From NCBI GenBank assembly GCA_037389465.1, contig JAZARR010000112.1, forward strand, positions 1 through 64,000: a stretch of 64,000 nt of DNA, written 5' to 3'. Within the stretch, counting starts at the first letter, position 1; each line of letters starts with the position of its first letter. Below are positions 51,107-61,999 of the stretch, in pieces. The translations under genes were made by a program, and so were the position numbers. The stretch is from Baylisascaris procyonis. Lineage: Eukaryota > Nematoda > Chromadorea > Rhabditida > Ascarididae. Under the pieces are notes generated by a model, which saw only the letters and a list, made by a program, of their open reading frames with translations, searched no databases and was not told where the DNA came from.

Positions 51107-51196
51107 ATGCCTCCACTCAACTACCTCATCTTCGTGGCTTATGGTGTGGTGCTCATAAACATATTTGTGTTATGCCTGACGCTCTTCAACAAATGA
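51107..51196 (+). CDS. 29-residue hydrophobic micro-ORF or terminal transmembrane exon
   Basis: A strong acceptor ATTTTTTTCAG ends at 51105, one base before ATG. The frame from that ATG codes for 29 residues ending in TGA. It begins MPPLNYLIFVAYGV, continues through one hydrophobic stretch of about 22 residues and ends LTLFNK. The same frame stays open upstream to about 51014 (SEPDNRSAKPYR). Two readings are possible: a trans-spliced single-pass membrane micropeptide, or the last exon of a larger protein. No AATAAA lies close downstream. There is no recognised homologue, although single-helix SERCA-regulating peptides are of similar size. Confidence 0.35.
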   Translation: MPPLNYLIFVAYGVVLINIFVLCLTLFNK

Positions 51197-51199
51197 GCA

Positions 51200-54100
51200 T
51201 TGCGCATGATGTCTTCGAGATATTCGAACAGATGCACAACTTGAATATCTACGAGTGCCGTCAAATTTTGAACGATTCTTATGTGTGATATAGATGTAAT
51301 CCTCTGAGATGTTCAACAATTTTTTCGTTGAATTTGGGAATAGTAACGGCAAAGCAAAGAAAACAAATGGGAAAGCGCACTAGTGAAGCTGATACGGCAT
51401 TCGCTTCGACAGTCCCACTAATTCGTTCAGCCAGTACCGTGAATTGTCAACAGATAATGGAACTGCGTAACAATGCTTTTAGAGTATAAACCGAAATGAC
51501 TGCTCACCGTTTTATGAGCATTAAAACGCACTACGTCGAAGGAATGCCTGTGCGTATGTAAACGCACCCCTATTTATGTGCCTGACGACTACTCAACTTT
51601 TTCAAATCGAGAAACAATGGGACCTCAGAGGCGAAATTCGATGGCCACAATTCGCACCGTCGGATATTTCCTATTCTGTCTTTCAAACGCGTCCATCAAA
51701 TTTTAAAAAGAGTTGTAGACGGTTAAATGTCTCTTTTTGCGTACATTTCGGTTCGAGTGGTGCTTTCCATCCAATCGGATTGCGAAACACATTTAAAACA
51801 GTTTTTAGAAAATATACAGATAGTTCGTTGAAATATACGTGCAGTGTGAATCCATTATTGCGTACGTCGTATTATTTGCTAGCGAATCGCGGACAAGCAG
51901 TGCTGCAAAAATATCTAGTGTCAACTACACTGATATACCTCTGATTTTGTTCATGAATGGACCGTAGTAAGATGCACCTCGCCCAGCCCAAAAGGCATGC
52001 AAATTTTTAGACCTCGTTAACTACATATATATCATTTCGAAACAGATGGAATAACAAACAGATACTCGGCATAGCGATCGCCCTATGATGCACATCATCC
52101 CGCCAGGATTTCCAAATTTAGCCGAAGTATTTCCCTCAAGTGGAACTATCGAACGGACAGACAGACAGATGCACACAAACCGAATCGCAGGCAACTTGTC
52201 GCCTTTGTGCGCCTAGCAAACTCACATTTACGAAAGGACGAAGGAAGCAGAACTTCCCCCCTTGAAGTAACTGAAGTCGACGTCGAAATTTCTCTTCGAT
52301 TTGGATAGTGCTATGTGGGATTCAATAATTTCTCGAACGTTAGACCACGAAGTGCAGTTTGTAAATGTTGAAAAGAGCGGTGCTTACTGCAATAAAACCA
52401 CCCGACCAGTTGAATATACTGCAGTGATGACCATTGTGCAGAATTTAATTGAGGAACCAACACTGCACAAATATTACATGATAAAGAATTACGGAATCCT
52501 CAACACCTATTTAATGTACAGTTGTTGCAATGCTTGAATATTTTCTTCTCCGTTCGATCTCCGCTTCTTTGGGTTGTTTTTTTGTGAAGAAAATGCAAAA
52601 GGTTTTGCGATAACCTTTCCTTCCCCTTTCCTTCGTTCCCCCTCCCCCCGTGCGGTGAGCAAATCGGGTACTTTGAATGCGAAGGGAAGTGAAATAGTTC
52701 CCCAGAGTTTGGAAGAGACACATAATAAAATCCCAAACCCTGTTCTATCTCGCTACAGTCGGGCATGCTCGTATAAAACGCTAGCAGCGTCAGTGTTGGC
52801 GTAAGTGCGTCTACTGAAGTGTCTACTCTCTTGTAAAAAAAAAACTTCTTTTTTGAAATTTCACGACTATTTGATTCTCATATATACCAAACTCACTGGA
52901 TTTATAAACCTATACCTTCTCGTGTGGTTAAAAAGCAATTAGTTTGAAGTCTGATGCACAGATCTGAATACGGTATCGCACTGATTCTTGTGAACTTCGA
53001 AGGAAGGCTGCGATTGCTCATCTCTTTCTCAATATGACTTTTCCAGTGGAGTTTTCCCTAGAGGGTCAGATTTTGCACTTATCGCTTCAAGGATTTCGAT
53101 AATGTCGTTAGGATTCCACCAAAAATCATCGCAATCATCGTCTCAAACAAATCGGTTCCTTTCTGGGACTCAAAGTTTCTTCTTGGCTTTCACAAGTATT
53201 TTTTTCATATTGAAATACGAAAGCATTTAAAAAAATCAATTAACTGTTCACAACAACCCCCCTCTCCCATCGCTCAGCTCTCAAATTCTAAAAGAAGCCC
53301 ATGATTGCTGTTGCTAATGACCAGGCTTCATTCATTTTATCAGACAACGCTCTAATTATGATGAGTTCTTAAAATTCATCACCGACAATCGATTGGACAT
53401 GATTGATTCTTACAGATCGATATTGAGATTACTTACTAGGGTTCGACTCCTAAAGGTGGCATGTTTTTTATTTTGAGCACCGAAAATTTAATGCACATAA
53501 TTTACGCACTATTCTGGGCTCAATGCATCAATTACCTTCTTAAAAATAGTTAGTTATTGCATATTTTGGGATCATTGATTCTTCCATGAATGGTAAAGCT
53601 TTGCATGTCGCCCTTCCAGCCATCTAAAACGACGAAATTTGGTTATCTATTGAGCATATATGCAATCACGTGGTCTGTCACGAGTGGAATGTCAAAGACC
53701 GACTTCATGCCAGGCTTGTTCGGATGTTTTCTCGCTCGCCTCAAGCAATTCGCTCGGTTCATTTATTAGCCTATATAGAAAGTTTGCATAAATTTCAACT
53801 GCAACCGGTTGAAAAAAGCTTAGATCTGAGTGCGCAACACCACGACCACGTTGCCTGCGTATGCTCAAATGCTGAAAACGAGGCAAGAGCGGCAAATGGC
53901 TGGAATAAGACGGAGTGACTCCGAGTGACGATATGTGACGTGTGCGACACACCCTTGATGTTGTCTGCAGGCAGCCGTTATGTGTACGTGCGTCGATGAT
54001 TGAACGACGCTGTCAATGATGGTGGTCGCTAGATGGAGCGCCATGTCGGCGATCAACTAAACTTGCTTGCTCTGCAATGTGCTCATTGTTCGCCGAGCAA

Positions 54101-57100
54101 AAACCAACGATGTGCAATGATCAGGTGCAAACTAACGTTCCGATCAACGTTTGCATAAACACCCACACAACAATGAGGCATGATGATCGGTAAAGAGAGA
54201 CGTGACAGAATCTCTTCGATTGGACACACGCCCGACCGACTGCATTATGCTTGTGGAAACATCACTGCCTTGGTGAGATGATAAGGGAAACAACGCAGAA
54301 TTCGCCAACAGTATGGAGACCAGAGGTTGTTAAGCGGAAAAAAAAAAGATGAAAGCGAGTCAGCGAAACGAGCAGCAATAAAACGAGGCAGCCGGGTAGG
54401 CGGAGTCGAAGGCCACCCTGAGCTGAATCGCACAGCGGGGCGGAGACGATCACAGATCAACACTGAAGAGCAATCAGATTCCGAGCACGTTCTCATTTTT
54501 AGTGCTGAGCCCTCTACACGTCTGTCATCCAGCACTGTCGTTTCAAACTGCCAAATTTTATTCATCCGTAGCACTTAATTTAGCGGCCACCCGTTCCCCC
54601 ACGTCGTTGTTCCTGACGCCTGCTCTGAACTAATCGAACTAATTATCACACCATCGTCAGTTCTGTGTTTATAAAAGAATTGTAGCATTTGGAAAAGTGG
54701 AGAGAAAGAAGGACCGTCGTTTTGCAATAGCTGCTAAGGACAAAAGTAGTTGAGGTGGACGATGGTATGTTGGAAGCGAGTTGAAAATGAACTATTTCCT
54801 GAACTGTATCGCAGCGATTTGACTAACTTCCTGACATCCACCATATTCTAATGTGACCACAGCATTATCGGAACAACACTTCGACAATAGCTTATCTCAA
54901 TTAGATAACACCGCTCCAAAAGTGTAAACTTTCACCTCGGAGGTATACATTAGGAACTCATTATTGATGCTGAACAGACTTAGCACGCAGTGTTGATCTA
55001 TGTTATTCGACACTGAAAGCAATATTGCTGTTTATAAAGATGTCTTCCTTAATTGAACTTATTTCTATTGTTCTTGTTTCGAAACTTTTTAAAATTAATT
55101 CATATCATGCAAATTTTTTATTATATGTATGCATGCGATGCATAATCAAAGATCATTGAATCGTCAATGAAAATTTGTTCTGGGGCTTTTTTTGAATTCC
55201 ACGAATCCTCCTTATTGCTACCGAAATTTTAGTATTCAAACTAGCAATTTGTTTCTTCCTGATGAAATTACCGAAAAACATTGGGCTTTCTGGCAGAAGT
55301 ATATTTTATATCGCAAAAAATGAAAACCGAATACATTTTGAATGAAATTTTAAACGCTTTTTCCAATATGACCTGATGCTTAAAGCATTCAAATTTTAAT
55401 CTATTCGAGTGAAAATTGTTTTCCTTGATTTGAATAATTAATGGATTTCGATTAATATTTGTGTAAACATATCTTCCCGACAAAGTACGATTTGATATTC
55501 AACAGGTGTAGCACAGTAGATATCTGTCCATTCGGTTGTTCCAGCTGGCGAATAAGTCTAGAAAAAAGAATTTCGTTGAAATATAATCTGCACCACAAAT
55601 CTGGAATAAGCATAATGATTATACGAATTTGCCCAGCTTAACAAACCCTAGATGCGCTTCATGCATGTTCTATGAGCCGTTAAAAGTGCCATGGAATTTA
55701 CATCGCAAGTTTTGTTCTTCGATCATTCGAATGTGAGGAAACCGAATTTCCAACTGAGCATTTTTTTAGAGCTAACTACTACACAGAAAGATACATCATA
55801 TAAATAACTAGTATATCATAGGTTTGGATTGTTGGTAATTCTTCGGGCCTCATTGGCTGAAACCTATATGCTCATATCGTGCCAGTGTTCTTGGTTTGGT
55901 GATTGCAAGAAGTGGATACCTATCAACATCTCTGACATTACTTTCTTATCCATCGTTTGCTAAAGGAATAATTTCGCTGCTGCAATTTCAAATGCATTTA
56001 ACAGCCCCGTTTTATTCTTTTCTAAAACATTTTCAATCCGTAGCTGCATCTACTCATTTCCAGTCTGTAAATGTTTTTATGAATTCATTTTAATTTATAC
56101 AGTGGGATAATAATCCTTAAAACGGTTGTAACCCTGAAAAAGAAAACGTAATAGATTTTTTGCCTTATTTCGATATCGTCACTGATGGATTTGAATTATT
56201 TATTCCAAAGTTGACTATGATTATTGACGTATAGGTAACGGATTAGAAATTTTGCTTCGAAAATGTAATGAAATCGAACAATGTGAAATTTAAATACCCT
56301 TTCATGTAACGCTAACAATGAACAGTTAAATATTTAACCGCAATTGCGAATCATCAATGAAACAAACAAATCCGCTCATTTAAGCTGATGTATCGCTTAT
56401 GTGCGTTTGTGGATATATGAGTGCATAAATGTAATGCAATAGCAATATGCGTAATTCCACATATCACCTTCCGCAATATTTGCCTCGCATCACCTTGCAA
56501 CTTATTTTAATTCGCATCGAATACGATAGCTGCGTTACTCCTCACCCAAACAAATTGCCTATCATTCACTATCTAAGCCAGCAATTTCTCTGCTCAAAAT
56601 CATGAAATCCACCGCTTCATTATGTTATTGATCTCATTTGGTGATTTCGTTGACTGCTTGTCATGTCTCTCTCAAAGCGCAGACACAGGATGCATGAATT
56701 TTGACGTTGAGTGCAAAGCTTTCAACTAATGTAGCACTAGAGCACGATCAGATAAGCGATTATATAGCTGTCGACACTTTATGCTTACCGTATTCGTCAT
56801 CCGATGAATAAATCAGCGAGAATTTCTATGCATCATTGTGTGTAAAATGGTGTAGTCATTTTATGACACGTGGGTGGTTGAAAAAAAAAAGAAAGAAGAA
56901 GTGTTCTTCTTGAATGATAAAATAGACATTCTTGGCGTGCAAGACAGCCATCATTTTATGACTCTATTTTTCTGCTGAAATCATAGAGCAGCATCCAATG
57001 AACATTTGATGCTCATTCGTCATTGTTCAATTACAATTCAAGAATAAAATTTAAGTGATACGTGTCTATGCAAAGATCACCATTTGGCGCAAATGTCGGC

Positions 57101-57880
57101 GCAGTCTAAAAATCTTCTGCACTCCCCATGTCACACATGTTGTGACAGAACCATAGAGCTATGTACTTTCTATTTTGTTTCCGTCCGCACAATCTTGCTG
57201 TTGCCTATAAATCATGTGATGACAAATTAGACGACTTTTATGCATCAGTTTGAAAATATTAACGTAAATATTATGTCGTTAAATAGGGATTCTGATAAAA
57301 AAATTCTTCTTTCAAAGAAAATCAAATCATTGTAGTTGTGGTCTCTCTAAGGTCGTCTTTTGCAACGTTTTTAACTCGCAACTCGTTTCTGCGCTTTTAA
57401 AATGAATAAAAATTTTGCTGACAAATGGTTTGGGATTTAAAAGTGTTTACCAAAATGGCTCTCAAATCGTCTCATTTTCTACGAACATATCCGTCACAAA
57501 AATTGAATTAAGCACGATGCACTTTCACTAAAACTATTATTGACGCAAATATGAAGGCAATCTAAAAATTTACTGTTTAATGCTCAATACGTTGTGATAC
57601 AGCTATTCGATTTTCCACCAACGTATTCATTATATTTCGTTTTAATCTACATAATTTTTGTTGACTCAGAAATGATATTTCATCAAACGGTTAATAAATA
57701 TTGATAACGGATGATGTCAGATATGCAACTATATCTCAATCCGTCGCAAGTGTTAAGCCTGACAAACAAACATGCTACCAAAACATATTTTGTTCGCCAG
57801 TCGTGACATTCTATAAAAGTTTGCACTCGAATTCAAGTCTCTGTAGATGAAAGTATGTGAATATGCTAATATTTTTATTA
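51200..57880. other. Gene-poor stretch with two G+C-rich islands (52620-52800; 53690-54620)
   Basis: The first island ends in TATAAAACGC (52772-52781), followed by a strong donor GGC/GTAAGTGCG at 52801. It could be a promoter with a short first exon, or the end of a coding exon (the frame 52574-52800 is open). The second island is open in several frames on both strands and includes a charged plus-strand frame (KKDESESAKRAAIKRGSR). A plus-strand frame of 122 codons at 51576-51944 and one of 78 at 52301-52537 lack splice support. I make no gene call here. Confidence 0.35.
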
Positions 57881-57888
57881 CTTTATAG

Positions 57889-58009
57889 GTTTATAACAGC
57901 ATCGTGTTCTCGATCACTCAAAAAGAAGCATTTCCTCACGTGATGCTGCTTAGCGCTACACAACAATTATCGACAATACGTGACACAGTCGACTCGGATT
58001 CGTCTGAGA
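57889..58009 (+). CDS. Candidate internal exon, weakly like the SNAPC3 (SNAP50) domain
   Basis: Acceptor TACTTTATAG ends at 57888 and a strong donor GAGA/GTAAGCTT follows 58009. One frame is open (40 codons plus 1 nt). The peptide VYNSIVFSITQKEAFPHVML, then LSATQQLSTIRDTVDSDSSE, has the shape of the first block of the snRNA-activating complex subunit 3 domain: beta strand, then hydrophobic-x-SxQ-x-LxxLRD. The domain's Cys/His zinc-binding end was not found downstream. A possible next exon starts after CCCCTCAG at 58597 but either stops after six codons in phase or is out of phase. Confidence 0.35.
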
Positions 58010-58014
58010 GTAAG

Positions 58015-59270
58015 CTTATTAAATGAGCAATTTTTGAATAATGAACACTTTCTAAATCGAATGTTATTTCCGACATCTCATTCTCCTATATAAGTTCATT
58101 TCACCTATCTACGAGTCCTTTATCAAATATTTGTTGCCTCTTTTATTGCTCATATCAAGAGTTTTTAAACGCCACTCAATGTCAGTAATACATTGCCGTT
58201 TGATGCTGCTGTGAATATGCTTCGCGTGATTGCATTGTTGTCCATTCTGCATAGAAGTACTGCAGTTCGATTTGCCTGTTAAACTGAATACTTTTTAAAT
58301 CTTTTTTTTCTTTGGAAGAAGTCAACTAGAAACCAAAATGATAGTCACTGGGTAACTAAATGAGTTGGACACTCGACTCGTCCCTTTATTCACTAATGCT
58401 TTGAAGGAAATTATGAGAAGGATTCTTGTTTTATAAGCAATAGATTAGCTTTGATGCATTGCCATGTGTGAAGACTTTCTTTGGCACATATTGATCTTAT
58501 TCATAATTCTTTCTTATTGTGAAAATGCATCTAAGAGTAAGAATAAGGAAAATTATAAGCGATTCATCCATATTTGAATAATAACAAAATTCCCCTCAGA
58601 TTATTTCGAAACTCTTTAAAGAAATTGAGAATAAAAATCTTGGAGAAGATATTGTAGAAAATGATTGCTACTTTGCTCTAGATAGCAGTTTTCCATCAAA
58701 TTGTCCTTCTGAGAGCTTTTGAAGGCCATCACAATCGCCGATCGTTTTGAATTCATGATCGTTCAAGACCAGTGAGCACAGATTACGCATCCGTTCGCAT
58801 ACATTTCACAGTGTCAAAGCGGGTTCATTTAATTGCTCATTGCCCTTTTGCTCTACAAACTTCTCCTTCTCTACTATGATCTGAACACACCTTACCTTTC
58901 TGCGCTCACAAGGGCTTTTTGCGCCTTTGTAAACTTCCTTCGCAAAAAAAATCGCATTGTGATGACTTCATATCTGCGTACCTGTCTGTATCTGTCTGCG
59001 TGTTTGTTTCTCAGGTAATTTCGATTCGATTCTATGTCCGGTAATGCAAGCACTAAAATCATCACTGTGAAATGGGAAGCGCATAGGGTACAGCATAGGA
59101 TGATCTCCTATAGCACATTTCAAGTTGAACAACAACTTTGAGAGAAGTTGTAAACATTTGAAGACAAAAAAAATTTGCTTACATTTTACGCCAAATAGTT
59201 ATTTGTTTCGCATCATTCGAATCTTCTATAGAATATTTGGGGAGTGATTAAAGTAACTAAAACGTAGTGA
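58015..59270. other. Convergent intergenic stretch
   Basis: This lies between the plus-strand exon at 57889 and the 3' end of the minus-strand gene at 59358. The open interval after CCCCTCAG (58598-58723, reading KLFKEIENKNLGEDIVEN) is the only exon-like segment. Confidence 0.35.
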
Positions 59271-59271
59271 C

Positions 59272-59277
59272 TTTATT
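59272..59277 (-). terminator. AATAAA polyadenylation signal (minus strand)
   Basis: TTTATT on the plus strand is AATAAA on the minus strand, about 80 nt past the TAG at 59360-59358. It supports a transcript end here. Confidence 0.5.
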
Positions 59278-59357
59278 TCTAAATTTTTGTCGAGAATTTA
59301 TGAAACTCGTTGATCAATAGAGAAGAATTCAGAATCGCTCATCTTGTAAATAAATAC

Positions 59358-59554
59358 CTATGGTACGCCTGGCCGCCTCTTTTCTTTCAAAGAAATTGTC
59401 TGGTCGATTTGTTTAATTAACTTGAGCTGTAGCTTTTGAGATTTTTGAAAAGCTGATTCGGTAACGATAATACGAAATCGGGCATTGAAGAAATGATGAA
59501 TTAGATTTAGGACAGCACCAGTAAGTGCTATCTGATGAGCTTGCAAGTAAAACA
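59358..59554 (-). CDS. Terminal exon of an unrecognised minus-strand gene
   Basis: Acceptor TTTTTGTTCAG ends at 59555. The frame (2 nt of a split codon, then 64 residues and TAG) reads FYLQAHQIALTGAVLNLIHH, then a region with Phe/Arg (FFNARFRIIVTESAFQ) and a Lys/Gln-rich helical tail ending KEKRRPGVP. The amphipathic helix pattern (QKLQLKLIKQIDQTISL) suggests a helical-repeat or coiled-coil C terminus. A poly(A) signal follows. The family is not recognised. Candidate upstream exons are listed at 60791-60909 and 61875-61955. Confidence 0.5.
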
Positions 59555-60790
59555 CTGAACAAAAACTTTATGATCGATATATTTTAAAACCTCTTCATTG
59601 GAATATATATCCTCGCATATTTCTACGGTTTTCGCGTTTTTATGCTTCTAAAAATTGCTGCTCATTATACCTCTTAAGTTATTTACTGACGATTAACCAT
59701 GGAGGTGCTAATTTCTAAGCGGTAAGCATACTTAAGCAATTAACATTGCTTGTTTATAGGTTTGCGGTCTGAGTCAAAAGAGGCGATATGTAGAGAAAGA
59801 CGCTATTTTCGACAAAAGCATTTTCATGTGAAAATTCGCATAACAATTAAAGCAGTCATGAATCATGCCTATATTCCCACTGTCAGCAACCTAATTTTGC
59901 TTCGTGCCTCATTTTATCCTCCTTTATTGTTGCTAAAGTGCTTCAAGGATTATGGAAAAGGGCATGATTTCAACTGTATGGTATGCTTACTATCAATGCG
60001 TCGAGAGTTATTGAAGATCTGCACAATGTAATGTCTACTGATTTCAGTTCCATTTTTCAATTATGCAATTTCTGAAGTTGATTTTCATCTTTTCACGTTT
60101 TCTCAACCGTCACCGCAGTTATTTTTTTCCGTTGACAGCTCATATCGCAGCAAAAAAAGTTTTTTGACGGGAAATAAGTTGCCTTTTTGACGTTTGATTT
60201 GTGCTGTGTGGTTGTCATGATAGACAATCGTTTTCGTCGTGTGTACGCTCACGTCAAATAATGTTTGCAAGAGGCGGACAAGCCAAACGTATTTTCGCAA
60301 TTTTTGAGCTCATATTTATTTAATGTGATCTTCGATCTGATATGCCTGAGAACTGTTCTTTCTGGATTACGTCGACTTCACTGCACGTAAACTAGTGCAC
60401 AATATTACATGAACAATATAACCTTTTAAAGAATTTTTTTATAGTCGTTACGCAAGCATAGCACAAACTTCAATTCGTCGTTTCATATGATGAGATGTGC
60501 TCTTTTTCAGTGCGCTTTCAAATTTGTTTGTTTAGTAGAAGTGTGCTAATGCTAATCTGTGTCTTTGCTCAGGCATTATGAATTATGATCAGTAAAGCAT
60601 CATTCCACTACAATCGCCTCTTCACTAATAATCAGGTTGATTTGTCGACCTCAAAAGATGGTATAGGAATTTAAATGAGCCTAAAAATTTGTACGCACTT
60701 GCATCGATCCGAGTATTACGAGATCCCTCGTTCGGGCGAAGGTTGCTAGACTTATTCAGCGCAGTTTAAAATCCACATCATGTCAGTTAC

Positions 60791-60909
60791 TTCGGCATGT
60801 TTCTTTGCTGGTTTAGTTTCAAAAAAATTGAAAGCTTGGAAGATAATTTGAAGTAAAACCTGGAGTTGCTTACGCTGAATTTGATAAAGTTGAATAGCGA
60901 TCTTAAACG
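60791..60909 (-). CDS. Candidate exon, probably of the same minus-strand gene
   Basis: Acceptor TTTTCAATCAG ends at 60910 and donor GAA/GTAACTGA lies at 60791. The frame codes for 39 residues (FKIAIQLYQIQRKQLQVLLQ, IIFQAFNFFETKPAKKHAE), strongly helical and Gln-rich like the terminal exon at 59358. If the donor is not used, the frame continues to a TAA at 60752. Its phase does not join directly to 59554, so another exon would be needed in between. Confidence 0.4.
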
Positions 60910-61874
60910 CTGATTGAAAAGTTGAAAATTTGTAATATGAAATCTCTGAACTTTGAAGGTCTTTTTTTTTCATATTTTATGCAAATATTAGCGTTTGCAA
61001 AAGAATTCATCACTCCGAACTTAATTGTTTGACTCCTATCACCTCTATATAGAACATTCTAAACTGGGAGTGAGCGTTAATTTGCTCCGAACCATTGTTT
61101 GCATTATCTTAATGCATAATTAAGAAGCGGCAGTGTCATAGTAATCTTTCGTGCTAAATAAATCTTTTTATAATCGCAATCCACCATTTAACAATGATGC
61201 AACTTTCATTGTAAACTCAAGTAATATTCGCATGCTTAAAATCATTTGCAAAACTAAAATATTTTGTAAACTTGAAAAAAAGCGGTTGTTTAATTAGTTA
61301 GCGCTTTGTGATAGAGTCAGCTTTATGTCCTAAAGCATTCCTTAGATTGCTGCCTCTCACAGAGAACATTCGCCTTAAAAATGATTGCACGCGCCCATTC
61401 TTGAAGAAAGCTTTTGAACAATATTTGCCTAATCTTGTGAAAACTTTTATAAAAGACGAACAAAAGCGATTTTGATATTCAAAAAATATTTTCGTTTGAA
61501 CTCCATCACGAGACTAAGGTATATAATATTCTATAATGGTATGAGAATTCGAACGTCTATGCTATGAAAGAAAACGCACAAAAAAATTATGGTGAATGCA
61601 AAATGTCAGTTTTTGTAAATTTGTTTTTTTTTTTTAAATCCATCGGCAAAATATTTGATCATTTGCTAAATAATTTCAAAGCAGATTGCTTTAACAAATA
61701 TTGAACGATATTCTACCTCTTAATGTGATATGCATTAAATATTCTATTCTATTTAATGTCATAATCATTAAGGCGTAATTTAGGAGAATTTTTGCATTGA
61801 ATGAATAATACAGTTATGAAATGATGTTTTGATGCTTTGAGAAATGCACAATTCCCTTTGTGATATTTAAAGAC

Positions 61875-61955
61875 TTCTAAAACAATTGTTGATGATCCAT
61901 TTCGATTGGCTGAGAGTGGATTCGTATATAGTTGAGCAAATCTAAGCGTTGAAGC
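61875..61955 (-). CDS. Candidate exon, minus strand
   Basis: A good acceptor ATACTTACTTCAG ends at 61956 and a moderate donor GAA/GTCTTTAA lies at 61875. The 81-nt interval is phase 0 on both sides and reads ASTLRFAQLYTNPLSANRNG then SSTIVLE. The composition is coding-like. It may belong to the gene ending at 59358, but the chain is incomplete. Confidence 0.3.
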
Positions 61956-61999
61956 CTGAAGTAAGTATGAGCTTGAGATGCACGTCATTAACAAATGAG

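Noticed and set aside
53400..53480. Possible tRNA: GGTTCGACTCC resembles a B box at about 53440
   Set aside because: No matching A box, acceptor stem or anticodon arm can be drawn around it.
54245..54574. Frames on both strands in the G+C-rich island
   Set aside because: Raised G+C lowers stop frequency in all frames. No paired splice sites, start context or family decides for any of them.
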